Shown: positions 1 to 7,284, numbered from the stretch's first letter. The stretch: 10,717 nucleotides of DNA from an uncultured Clostridia bacterium (GCA_947628925.1 CANRBU010000027.1:1-10717), one strand, 5' to 3'. Numbers and translations are program-made. Notes: generated by a model not told the origin, from the sequence alone.

Positions 1-110
1 TCTCTATGTGGTTGGCGATATGTACCTCCACTTCGGACTTTCACCGATTAGCTAAACGACATGCCTGTCGTACATAATAAAGCTGTTACTTCTCTGCAAC
101 AGCTTTATAT
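1..110. other. GC-richer palindromic stretch of unknown nature at the left edge
   Basis: No gene start lies in this stretch. Bases 1-75 are clearly richer in G+C than the rest of the window. They contain a 6-bp perfect inverted repeat (56-61 ACGACA against 66-71 TGTCGT, loop TGCC). One plus-strand frame stays open from the edge to a TAA at about 54, but it is too short to identify. The base composition and hairpin would fit the end of a structured RNA, a repeat or an insertion-sequence remnant that continues beyond the left edge. I cannot tell which. Confidence 0.35.
77..108 (-). terminator. Hairpin just downstream of the XRE regulator, possible terminator
   Basis: Bases 77-87 pair perfectly with 98-108 (core AAAGCTGTT / AACAGCTTT, 10-base loop). 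The hairpin starts four bases past the TAA of the minus-strand regulator, where a terminator is expected. Neither strand has a clear T-run after the stem, so intrinsic termination would be weak. It could equally belong to the structured element at the left edge. Confidence 0.4.
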
Positions 111-111
111 A

Positions 112-444
112 TTATTCATCCTCTGTTTCTGCGATAGCTTTTGCTACATTATATATCAATTTTTGCTTTTGAGGAGACACTTTTTTTAATAATTCTGCAA
201 ACTCATGCTCTAGATAATTACTAGAATTATTAGATGCACCATTTAAGATATATCCTTCAGATACATCTAGTAAACCACAAATTTGATTTAATCTTTTTAA
301 ATTTATATGAGAATTTCCTCTTTCAACTCTACTTAAGAATGCAACAGATATATCAATTTGGTCAGCCAAATCTTCTTGTGTCAAATTTTTAGCAATTCTA
401 GCTTCTTTAATTCTTGAACCAATTATAGAATAATCAATAGCCAT
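112..444 (-). CDS. XRE/Cro-CI-type helix-turn-helix transcriptional regulator
   Basis: Small DNA-binding protein of about 110 residues. Residues roughly 7-62 form a classic HTH_3/XRE domain: a first helix ending in LTQEDLADQI, a recognition helix in ISVAFLSRVERG, and the NLKRLNQICGLLDV stretch typical of the family. The C-terminal ~45 residues are polar and have no recognisable ligand or protease domain. A GTG at 453 is also open, but the AAAGGA ribosome site ends only two bases before it. The ATG at 444 lies 11 bases from that site and is the likelier start. The gene diverges from the M23 peptidase gene, so it may control itself or that neighbour through the shared intergenic region; this is inference only. 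No CGG codon occurs in the gene. The family call is secure, the target unknown. Confidence 0.9.
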   Translation of the reverse strand: MAIDYSIIGSRIKEARIAKNLTQEDLADQIDISVAFLSRVERGNSHINLKRLNQICGLLDVSEGYILNGASNNSSNYLEHEFAELLKKVSPQKQKLIYNVAKAIAETEDE

Positions 445-468
445 TTTTATCACGTTCCTTTCGCAAAT

Positions 469-497
469 ACTATATCATTTTACCAATAAGTTTTGAA
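469..497 (-). promoter_or_regulatory. Probable sigma-A promoter of the XRE regulator
   Basis: On the minus strand a TATAGT -10 box (469-474) is preceded, after a 17-base spacer, by TTCAAA (492-497), which matches TTGACA at four of six positions. It lies about 25 bases upstream of the ATG at 444. The match is moderate and no operator palindrome was evident. Confidence 0.5.
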
Positions 498-697
498 GTA
501 ACGTAAAATTAAAAATAGAACATATAGGTTAACAATTTTAAATTAATAATCAAATTAAGAGCAAGGTCCGACTAAAGAAAAAACGAGTAAAGTGAAGTAA
601 AAAAGAGGTAAAAAGAGTAAAAATGCGCAAAAAATGAAATAAAAGGAAGAAAAACTTTTTAAAAAGTGTTAATTCTGCCAAATCATGTATACATAAT

Positions 698-726
698 TTG
701 AAATTGGTAAGAATATATAGTATAAT
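698..726 (+). promoter_or_regulatory. Sigma-A promoter of the M23 peptidase gene
   Basis: TTGAAA (698-703, five of six matches to TTGACA) and a perfect TATAAT (721-726) are separated by exactly 17 bases. The predicted transcript start is at about 733, so the leader before the GTG at 751 is under 20 bases. Confidence 0.8.
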
Positions 727-750
727 AAATAATGGTGCATAAAAAGGAGC

Positions 751-1719
751 GTGAATTTTATTTTAAAAACAAAATTGAAAATCTATACGAAAGAGGCATT
801 AAAAATATTCAGCCTTATGATGATGGCACTAGCTGTTATTACAGGAATTATAATGATAAAATATAAGCCAATTTACGAGGTAAAACTTGCAGGTACAGAG
901 TTAGGTTATATAGAAAATAAAAAAGAATTTCAAAGTATAGTAGCAGAATTAGAAAATTATCAATCAAAAAATGTATATGATGTTACACTTGCAGAAGAAC
1001 CAGAATATTCTTTGAAACTTGTATCAAAAGATCAAGATACAAATGAAGATGAAATTGTAATGAGTTTGCAAAAAGATATGATTATAACATATCAATATTT
1101 TGAAATTTATATAAATGACGAAAAAGTTGATGCTGTTGACACCAAAGAGCAAGCAGAAGAAATTATTTTAGAATTGCAACAACAAGATTCAACAGGTAAA
1201 TTTGAAATAAAAGAATGTGAAACACAAGATGAGTCACAAATAAAAACAAGCACCATAGAAGTAGCAAAAGAAGAAGCATATAAAGCATTAAATATTATTC
1301 AGAAAGAAAAAAAGCTAACAATCAATGGAATTAAATTAGCATCATTACCAGTAGAAGGAACAATTACATCAAGATATGGTGTAAGCAGTAGGATACGTTC
1401 ATCAAACCATACTGGCTTAGATATTGCAACAGCAAAAGGAACACCAATCAAAGCAGTGGCAAATGGTACAGTTACTTATGCACAATATACAGGTTCTTAT
1501 GGAAATTTAGTTAAAATAGATCATGGAAATGGTGTTGAAACTTGGTATGCACATACAAGTACTATGAAAGTAGAAGTAGGTCAAGTAGTAGAAGCAGGTG
1601 AAGTAATTGCAACAGTGGGTTCAACAGGAAATTCAACAGGACCACATTTACACTTAGAAATTAGAGTAAATGGTGAGCATATAGACCCAGAAGAAGTATA
1701 TCAAAATATGTTAGGATAA
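751..1719 (+). CDS. Membrane-anchored M23 (LytM-type) zinc metallopeptidase
   Basis: Probable cell-wall endopeptidase that cuts peptide crosslinks of peptidoglycan at the outer face of the membrane. Residues ~16-36 form a single hydrophobic segment after a lysine-rich start, giving an N-in/C-out anchor. Residues ~40-195 are a charged extracellular linker region of no clear family. Residues ~200-315 are the Peptidase_M23 domain: HxxxD with H220 and D224, the H268 of WYAH, and the HxH pair H299 and H301 in GPHLHLE. By LytM homology H220, D224 and H301 bind zinc, while H268 and H299 are catalytic, so an active enzyme is expected. The GTG start at 751 lies only one base after AAGGAG (744-749), unusually close. 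No ATG in this frame is better placed, so the exact start is uncertain. The gene is monocistronic, with its own promoter and terminator. Confidence 0.92.
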   Translation: MNFILKTKLKIYTKEALKIFSLMMMALAVITGIIMIKYKPIYEVKLAGTELGYIENKKEFQSIVAELENYQSKNVYDVTLAEEPEYSLKLVSKDQDTNEDEIVMSLQKDMIITYQYFEIYINDEKVDAVDTKEQAEEIILELQQQDSTGKFEIKECETQDESQIKTSTIEVAKEEAYKALNIIQKEKKLTINGIKLASLPVEGTITSRYGVSSRIRSSNHTGLDIATAKGTPIKAVANGTVTYAQYTGSYGNLVKIDHGNGVETWYAHTSTMKVEVGQVVEAGEVIATVGSTGNSTGPHLHLEIRVNGEHIDPEEVYQNMLG

Positions 1720-1720
1720 A

Positions 1721-1750
1721 AAGGTAGAATTTATTTTCTACCTTATTTTT
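1721..1750 (+). terminator. Intrinsic terminator of the M23 gene
   Basis: A perfect 9-bp stem (1721-1729 AAGGTAGAA with 1736-1744 TTCTACCTT, 6-base loop) follows the stop codon by one base. It is followed by ATTTTTAT. Confidence 0.75.
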
Positions 1751-1768
1751 ATAAAATATACTTTTATG

Positions 1769-1797
1769 TTGCATTTTGTCGAAAAAGGTTGTATAAT
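1769..1797 (+). promoter_or_regulatory. Promoter of the repeat-protein gene
   Basis: A perfect TATAAT (1792-1797) is preceded, after 17 bases, by a weak TTGCAT (1769-1774; only TTG matches). A GAAAGGG ribosome site (1812-1818) lies 11 bases before the ATG at 1830. Confidence 0.65.
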
Positions 1798-1829
1798 GAT
1801 AACATAATATTGAAAGGGATGTTGTATTT

Positions 1830-3476
1830 ATGGCCTATTCTGTTGAATTTAAAAATCAAGTAATACAAATGATTAAAGACCAGAAAAGCAGTATTGAAGA
1901 CATTTCTAAGAATACTGGTATAGATTTGACAACTCTTAATGAATGGAAAGATGAGTTAGAACAATCTTTAGAAATTGTAAAAACTATAGAAGATCTTTCT
2001 GCTAATAATGAATTAGAAAAAGCCTTTGCGCTAGGAGCTCAAGAGAAATATCAAGATGATGCTATTGTACAAGCTAAATTAGTACAACTTGCTATTACCA
2101 AAAAAAAGAATTTGGATCAAGCTGTGCAAATTTGTCAAAAAAATATATTTAAGCATAATCCATATATGCAATCACAATTAATTAAGATTTATTTAATAAA
2201 TCATAATTATGAAGAAGCTTCTGCTATTGGGGCTTTAAAAGAATTTAAAAATAATATTATTATACAATCTCAAATGATTACTCTCGCAATGAAGCAAGGA
2301 AAGTTCGAGGAAGCTTTAAAAATTGGCAATTTGCCTAAATTTAAAGATATTATCCACATTCAATCTCAAATGATTTCTGTTTATATGATTTTAGGAAAAT
2401 TAGATGAAGCTTTAAAAATTGGAAACAATCCTCAATTTGCCAATATACCTGAAATTCAATCTCAAATGATGACTATTGCAATTTTGCAAAATAGACCTGA
2501 TGATGCTATTGCAATTGGTACTCGAAATAACTTTCGAGGTAATAGAATAATGAAGGTACAATTATCACGTGCTTATACTTTAAAGGATGAACTAAAAAAG
2601 GCAAAAAAGCTTGCTGAAAAGGCTACTCATGTTACAAATGCTGCTCTTCAACAAAGTTTTAGTGAAAATGACACTTTTGATAAAACAGAACAATTATTAG
2701 CTGAACTAAAAACTAAATTATATTGTAATAAAGTAAAACAAGAAGATATTGAACTAGTAAAAAATAGTAAAATTTTGACAGATTATCAAAAACAACTAAT
2801 ATTATTAGCGATATATGAAAGGCAAAAAAATAGTAAAGAAATTTCATCTCTTGTAAAATCTTATAAAGCAAAATTCCCAAATGCTCCAGAAAATAAAACT
2901 TTTAATACAATTTTGCAAAGGGCACTAACTAATAGAGTAAAAATATTTAATTTCTTTTTCTATGATCAATTATTAGATTGGAAATTTGATAGAAAATTGC
3001 AAGAAAAATATGAAAAAGAAGATAAAGAGCTTTTATCTGCTACTAGAGTTCCACCTAGCCCTGTGTCTAATGTTAAGGTGGTTTCTCAACCTACTAAGAA
3101 GAATATAGATACTTCAGATGTATATAGTTCATATCCTATACCTAAAAAAGTTGTATCTGGATCTAAAAATAATGATTTTATAAATAGTATAAAAGTTTCT
3201 AAGCCTCAACCTGTTGTTCCTAAAATTCCAAAGGCTCCAAAGTTGATGACTCATTATGATGAAATTTTACAGTATTTAACAGATAAGAAAAAAGATATTT
3301 ACATAGACTTAAATTCTTCAGATGCGTCAGTGCAAAAAGCTGCTATGCTACAATGGGATAAAATGGATTCGTTATTAGATAAAGTAAAACAAAATAAAGA
3401 TAATGTAGATTACCTAAATACTTTATATGATAAAATATCTAGTTTAAAGTCTTTTGAAAATTCTCAAGAAAGATAA
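1830..3476 (+). CDS. Protein of unknown function: transposase-like HTH followed by six 32-residue helical repeats
   Basis: I do not recognise this 548-residue protein. Residues 1-45 (MAYSVEFKNQVIQMI onward, then GIDLTTLNEWKDE) resemble the helix-turn-helix of IS3-type transposase OrfA proteins, but no catalytic transposase domain follows. Residues 62-254 comprise six tandem repeats of 32 residues, starting at about L62, L95, Y127, F159, L191 and P223. Each has the pattern xxEAxxIGxxxxFxxxxxIQSQMxxxxxxxGK, a TPR/SEL1-like helical solenoid. A partial seventh unit and a helical region follow. Residues ~400-470 are a proline-, serine- and lysine-rich linker, and ~470-548 a final helical stretch. 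There is no signal peptide or membrane segment, so it is probably a cytoplasmic scaffold that might bind DNA. It is monocistronic, with its own promoter and terminator. No CGG codon occurs. Confidence 0.8.
   Translation: MAYSVEFKNQVIQMIKDQKSSIEDISKNTGIDLTTLNEWKDELEQSLEIVKTIEDLSANNELEKAFALGAQEKYQDDAIVQAKLVQLAITKKKNLDQAVQICQKNIFKHNPYMQSQLIKIYLINHNYEEASAIGALKEFKNNIIIQSQMITLAMKQGKFEEALKIGNLPKFKDIIHIQSQMISVYMILGKLDEALKIGNNPQFANIPEIQSQMMTIAILQNRPDDAIAIGTRNNFRGNRIMKVQLSRAYTLKDELKKAKKLAEKATHVTNAALQQSFSENDTFDKTEQLLAELKTKLYCNKVKQEDIELVKNSKILTDYQKQLILLAIYERQKNSKEISSLVKSYKAKFPNAPENKTFNTILQRALTNRVKIFNFFFYDQLLDWKFDRKLQEKYEKEDKELLSATRVPPSPVSNVKVVSQPTKKNIDTSDVYSSYPIPKKVVSGSKNNDFINSIKVSKPQPVVPKIPKAPKLMTHYDEILQYLTDKKKDIYIDLNSSDASVQKAAMLQWDKMDSLLDKVKQNKDNVDYLNTLYDKISSLKSFENSQER
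2265..2470 (+). repeat. 96-base coding repeats within the solenoid gene
   Basis: The 14-mer CAATCTCAAATGAT recurs at 2265, 2361 and 2457, exactly 96 bases apart, matching the 32-residue protein repeat (QSQM core). Near-identity at DNA level in the central units suggests recent duplication or gene conversion compared with the more diverged outer units. Confidence 0.85.
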
Positions 3477-3482
3477 AACATA

Positions 3483-3517
3483 AAACCCAGAAAGAATAAT
3501 TCTTTCCGGGTTTTTTT
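3483..3517. terminator. Bidirectional terminator between the convergent repeat-protein and ispH genes
   Basis: Bases 3483-3497 (AAACCC A GAAAGAAT) pair with 3499-3513 (ATTCTTTC C GGGTTT) with one A-C mismatch. On the plus strand a run of seven T follows (3511-3517), a strong terminator for the repeat-protein gene. On the minus strand the hairpin follows the ispH stop with a shorter T-run, so it can serve both genes. The ispH stop codon overlaps the T-run. Confidence 0.88.
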
Positions 3518-4382
3518 AATTAACTCTCCCTGCTCTAATAATGCTTGCTACATCTTCTATACTTTTTTGTGGTGTTGATGCTCCTGCCATAATTCCAATT
3601 TTCTCATATTTTCTTATATCTTGTATATCAAGTTCTTGGTAAGTTTCTACACAGGTACTGTTTGGGCAATACTGTTGTGCAATAGTGTACAATTTATGTG
3701 TATTGGAACTATTTTTTCCGCCTATTATTATCATGTATTCCATTTCTTTTGACATTACTTCTGTTTCCATTTGCCTTAATTCAGTTGCTTTACAAATTGT
3801 ATTTTTTATTACTAACTCTACGTCTTGAGCTGTTTCGTTTTTTACAATTTCTTCTACTATGTAAAACTTTGATAAGCTATATGTTGTTTGAGAAATTAAT
3901 AGTAACTTTTTTAATCCTGATTTTTCAAAAGATTCTAAGGCTTTGAAAACATCTTCATCTGTATTTTCTATAACTGACACATATTGTCCACAATGGCTTA
4001 ATGTTCCTAAATTTTCTGGATGTCTACTGTTTCCACATAAGAATATATAAAAACCTTCATTGGTATATTTTTCAGCTATGTTGTGAATTTTTAAAACATT
4101 AGGACATGTAAAATCTTGTAATGTGATACCTTTTTGCTCTGCTGTTTTATAAACATCCTTTGGTGCACCATGTGCACGAATTACTACTGTACCTTCTGCA
4201 TTTTCTAAATCATCAATGAATTTTACCCCTTGTTTTTCTAGGTCTTTTATTACTTCTTGATTATGTACAATTTCTCCTAAGCAGTATATGTTTTTTTGTT
4301 CTTTTGCTAACTTGCTACAATTTTCTACTGCTTTTTGAACACCTATGCAAAAGCCTGCTGTTTTTCCTATTACTATTTCCAT
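3516..4382 (-). CDS. ispH: 4-hydroxy-3-methylbut-2-enyl diphosphate reductase (IspH/LytB)
   Basis: Last enzyme of the MEP pathway. It reduces HMBPP to isopentenyl and dimethylallyl diphosphate with a [4Fe-4S] cluster in the cytoplasm. The 288-residue length is normal for the family. Three cluster cysteines are present: C12 (GFCIGV), C93 (CPNV) and C197 (NTICKAT). Substrate-binding residues are also visible: H40, H71 (HGAP), the HPE motif with H121 and E123, the TT pair near 166-167, the NSSN motif near 224-227 and AGASTP near the C-terminus. The start has a GAAGGG-type ribosome site about nine bases upstream, 18 bases after the ispG stop, so ispG and ispH are co-transcribed and encode consecutive steps. 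Many clostridia fuse IspH to S1 domains; here it stands alone and the S1 protein is a separate upstream gene. No in-frame CGG occurs; the one CGG trinucleotide (3718) is out of frame and harmless. Confidence 0.97.
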   Translation of the reverse strand: MEIVIGKTAGFCIGVQKAVENCSKLAKEQKNIYCLGEIVHNQEVIKDLEKQGVKFIDDLENAEGTVVIRAHGAPKDVYKTAEQKGITLQDFTCPNVLKIHNIAEKYTNEGFYIFLCGNSRHPENLGTLSHCGQYVSVIENTDEDVFKALESFEKSGLKKLLLISQTTYSLSKFYIVEEIVKNETAQDVELVIKNTICKATELRQMETEVMSKEMEYMIIIGGKNSSNTHKLYTIAQQYCPNSTCVETYQELDIQDIRKYEKIGIMAGASTPQKSIEDVASIIRAGRVN

Positions 4383-4400
4383 CTATATGTTCCCTTCTTT

Positions 4401-5460
4401 TTATTTTTGTACCATATTCATTATTTCTTCTTCTAGACATTTTACGATTTCTTCTTGTTTTACTTTTTTGATTATTTCTCCTTTTTTGAATAATAATCCT
4501 TCTTTTATTCCACCTGCAATACCGATGTCTGCTTCCTTTGCTTCGCCAGGTCCATTTACTGCACATCCCATAACTGCAACTGTAATATCTGCTTCTATAT
4601 TTTGTAAAAATTCTTCTACTTGCTTAGCTATTGGTATTAAATCAATTTGTGTTCTTCCACATGTTGGACAAGCTATTAAAGTTGGAGATTTTTTATATAA
4701 ATTACAATCTTTCAAAATCTCTTTTGCAACCTTTATTTCTTTTATAGGGTCATCTGACAAAGAAACACGGATTGTATCACCTATGCCTTCTCTTAACATA
4801 TAACCTAGCCCAATGCTTGATTTGATTGTTCCACTAAATTCTGTTCCCGCTTCTGTAATTCCCAAGTGTAGTGGGCAATCGAATTCTTTAGAAGCTTCTA
4901 GGTAGCTTTCAATACATAAATCTAAGTTTGAAGCTTTTAATGATACTGCATAATCTTTAAAATTTAAATCTTCTAAAATTTGGATATGCCTTTTGGCACT
5001 TTCTACCATTGCCTTTGCAGTTGGTTTGCCAAATTTTTCTAATAAATCTTTTTCCAAAGAACCTGCATTTACTCCTATTCTAATAGGAATATTTTTTGCT
5101 CTACATGCTTCTACAACTGCTTTTACTCTCTCTTGTGAGCCAATATTTCCGGGATTAATACGAACTTTATCAACACCTGATGCTATTGCTTCTAGTGCGA
5201 TTCGATAGTCAAAATGAATATCTGCAACAATTGGTATGTGAATTTTTTCTTTAATTTGCTTAATTGCTTTTGCATCTTCTATGTCTAAACAAGCAACACG
5301 AATAATTTCACAGCCTGCTTTTTCAAGTTCAAGTATTTGATTAACTGTTGCTCCGCACATCTTTTGTTTTTGTATTACACATTGATTGTATTACAACTTT
5401 ATTTTGTCCACCTATTTGTACATTTCCTACTTTGATTGGTCTTGTTTCAGTTCTTTTCAT
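4401..5460 (-). CDS. ispG: 4-hydroxy-3-methylbut-2-enyl diphosphate synthase (IspG/GcpE), +1 frameshift at a CGG codon
   Basis: Converts MEcPP to HMBPP, the step before IspH, using a [4Fe-4S] cluster. Read as one frame the gene breaks. From ATG 5460 the first 35 codons encode the conserved IspG N-terminus (MKRTETRPIKVGN onward to NTKTKDV). Codon 36 is then CGG, followed by SNS and TAA at 5341-5343. Skipping one base at CGG joins DV directly to ATVNQILELEKAGCE, matching the family's DV-x-ATV block. This gives a 352-residue protein of normal length. The TIM-barrel part follows, then the C-terminal cluster cysteines C264 and C267 (CPTCGR) and C299 (MGCAVNGPGEA). An ATG at 5360 opens the downstream frame, but starting there would lose the first barrel strand. 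An alternative start at 5472 would add MEVK; the AAGGAAGGG ribosome site does not settle the choice. The 36th residue would be Gly or, if CGGA is read as four bases, possibly Arg. Confidence 0.93.
5352..5355 (-). other. Putative +1 recoding site CGG-A in ispG
   Basis: The zero-frame codons are GTG CGG AGC AAC AGT TAA. Skipping the C gives GTG GGA GCA ACA GTT, restoring IspG. CGG at 5353-5355 is the only in-frame CGG of the gene. Out-of-frame CGG trinucleotides at 4522, 4847 and 5149 in the same gene cause no shift. Confidence 0.8.
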
Positions 5461-5493
5461 TTTTACTTCCATCCCTTCCTTAAGACAATTTTA

Positions 5494-6430
5494 TTACATT
5501 CCTAAAAGCTTTACTTCAATATTTTCCATTTTATATTTGCCATCTACTAATTTGAATTCTACTAATGTGTTTTCTAGTGTTTCTTCATTTTGCCTTAAGT
5601 CTGTTGTAAAATATAATTTTATTTGTGGAATTTCTACTCCGTGATTTTACTATTTCTCTAAAAGTTTCTGCCATGTGTTTTTCATCTTCACATACAAAAA
5701 TTAATTGTGGAAGTGATTTAAAGCCAGAGTCCCCTGGAACAAAGTTGGCATAAAAATCTTGGTATAAGTGCATTTTATCTACTAATTTCTTTTCCCAGTC
5801 TGGTTCTCTTCTTATTACTTCAAATAAAAATTGAATTGATTTATTGTTTTTAGTTAATTTTACACATCCTCCTGTTGCCTTAAATAATTTTCCTGCCACT
5901 TTTGCATTTATTGATGGTTTTACTATAAATTCATCAAATGCTTTTACCTTTCTTAAATATGCAATAATAGTTTGATTTCCTGCTAATCTCTTTTTAATCA
6001 TAGGAACTGGTTTTGTGTTGTCTGATGGTTGCCATTTACATTCGATTTCTTTAGAATTTAATAAATATTTTCCCATTTTTTCTAAGCAATAAATTCTATA
6101 GATACCCTTTCCCTCATCTGAAGTAAAAAAGTACCTTGTTAAAATTTTTGATTTTACCAATGCTTCTAATTTATTATTTAATTTGTCTTGTGACTTAGGG
6201 TCAAATCCTTTTATCTCTAGCATTTGGTATAATTGTCTTGATGTGATAAATTCAAATTGATTTACTAACTCTAAAATTTGAAAATGAATGTCTGTTATAT
6301 GACCTATATTTATCTTATGTACAATTTGATTCATAGAGACATATCCGTCTTTACCATCAAATGTTTTGATTTCACCTTCTCTAATTGCAAAAGGTGATAC
6401 TTGTGCTTTAATTTGGTTATCTTCAACCAT
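5494..6430 (-). CDS. Winged-helix protein resembling the replication-relaxation family, +1 frameshift at a CGG codon
   Basis: Function unknown. Residues ~45-120 look like a winged helix (FQILELVNQFEFITSRQLYQ, a recognition segment, then a basic wing ending in a GIYRIY strand). Residues ~145-311 resemble the nuclease-fold half of replication-relaxation proteins (FLFEVIRREPDW, a long helix, then LIFVCEDEKHMAE). In the first frame the protein has 281 residues and ends at 5585 in a basic low-complexity tail. At codon 264 the codon is CGG (5639-5641). Shifting +1 there opens 47 further codons (VEIPQIKLYFTTDL to VKLLGM) and a TAA at 5494-5496. That adds the beta-strand expected after the preceding helix and brings the end to the ispG ribosome site. 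The full product is 311 residues. GGGAGG seven bases before ATG 6430 overlaps the S1 stop codon, so it is translationally coupled to the S1 gene. Confidence 0.8.
5638..5641 (-). other. Putative +1 recoding site CGG-A in the winged-helix gene
   Basis: The zero-frame codons are AAA TCA CGG AGT AGA. Skipping one base gives TCA GGA GTA GAA ATT CCA and the extended C-terminus. CGG is the gene's only in-frame occurrence; an out-of-frame CGG at 6345-6347 is harmless. Confidence 0.75.
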
Positions 6431-6442
6431 ATTAATTCCTCC

Positions 6443-7246
6443 CTACATAATAAATAATTTTATTTTTCTTCTGTTATAATCAATTCTTTTGATATATACA
6501 TTGATTTCTTGACCATACTTAAGGTTTGGCTTAAATTCTGACATTCCAACTAGGTTAGGTGTTAATTCAATAAATATTCCGTTTTTATTTTTTTCTGTTT
6601 CTCTAACAATTCCTTTTACTACTTGTCCTTGTTCGAATTTTTTTGCATTTTCTTCCCATGTACCATATTGCTCTTTATATGATAAAGAAATTTTGCCTGT
6701 TTCTCTGTCTATATATTTTATCATAACATTTACTTTTTGTCCAATTTTTAGCCTTTCATATGGTGTTTGTATTCTTGCTACTGATAAATCTTCTATATGT
6801 GCTAAACCTACTACTCCTCCACCTATTTCTATAAAAGCTCCGTATGGTGCTATATTTTTGACTATTCCACTTACTTTATCTCCTACACTTAAATCATTTT
6901 TAACTACATTTATAACTTCCTCTTGTACACTTTTGCGAGATAAGATTGGTATGTTTTCTTCATTTACACCTTTTATTTTAAATTGCACATATTTATGAAC
7001 TTTTCCTGTGCATAGGTTTTCTTTTGGCAGTCCATTTTCTTCTAAGTGTATTCCTTCTACTTCATTGCGTGGCATAATTCCCACAATATTATTTCCTAGT
7101 TGTACATGTAAATTAAAGTCATTATCACATTCTTCTACAATTCCTTGTAGTATATTATCTTCGTATATTGCTTTTTCTATATCTCCATTTTGCAATGTTG
7201 ACAATTCTTCTGTCCAGCCTTCTGGTAAAAATTGAAATGTATTCAT
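6443..7246 (-). CDS. S1-domain RNA-binding protein with three OB-fold units
   Basis: A 267-residue cytoplasmic RNA-binding protein. The middle unit (about 120-190) is a textbook S1 domain: VGDKVSGIVKNIAPYGAFIEI, then GLAHIEDLS, then GQKVNVMIKYID and the closing KISLSYK strand. Units at about 28-105 and 205-265 are more diverged S1-like folds. It is too short to be full ribosomal protein S1 and resembles the small S1-repeat proteins of Bacillota, so a role in translation or RNA turnover is plausible but unproven. It has its own promoter in the gap after rluB and a GGAG site 10 bases before the ATG. Its TAG stop overlaps the ribosome site of the winged-helix gene. It has no in-frame CGG. It does contain CGGAGC out of frame (6837-6842, read TAC GGA GCT within PYGAF), the same hexamer as the ispG shift site, with no disruption. 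Confidence 0.9.
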   Translation of the reverse strand: MNTFQFLPEGWTEELSTLQNGDIEKAIYEDNILQGIVEECDNDFNLHVQLGNNIVGIMPRNEVEGIHLEENGLPKENLCTGKVHKYVQFKIKGVNEENIPILSRKSVQEEVINVVKNDLSVGDKVSGIVKNIAPYGAFIEIGGGVVGLAHIEDLSVARIQTPYERLKIGQKVNVMIKYIDRETGKISLSYKEQYGTWEENAKKFEQGQVVKGIVRETEKNKNGIFIELTPNLVGMSEFKPNLKYGQEINVYIKRIDYNRRKIKLFIM

Positions 7247-7284
7247 CTGTTTTTTTCTCCTTTTTTCTTCTGTTGATTTTTTTC

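Larger units (their letters stand above)
445..750. other. Divergent intergenic region with promoters at both ends and a purine-rich centre
   Basis: This ~300-base gap separates the XRE gene from the M23 gene. It holds a minus-strand promoter near 469-497 and a plus-strand promoter at 698-726. Between about 560 and 660 the plus strand is almost entirely A and G with repeated AGTAAA/GTAAAAA-like units and is closed by stops in all frames. It ends in a near-palindrome (AAACTTTTT AAAAAGTGTT, about 651-670). I see no open reading frame, tRNA or recognisable riboswitch. Confidence 0.5.

Noticed and set aside
2265..2470. CRISPR-like or non-coding tandem repeat
   Set aside because: The 96-base period keeps the reading frame and encodes a 32-residue protein repeat; there are no spacers.
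5352..5355. CGG simply reassigned to another amino acid or to stop
   Set aside because: Reassignment as a triplet would not restore the frame; all three genes need one base skipped as well.
5341..5360. Stop-start reinitiation at the ATG 5360 as the general explanation
   Set aside because: It could work for ispG only. rluB has just a distant GTG, and the winged-helix gene has no start near the break, so it does not explain the common CGG.
3516..7246. IspH-S1 fusion split by a frameshift
   Set aside because: IspH ends normally at a terminator. The S1 gene lies upstream of it in the operon, not downstream, so they are separate genes.
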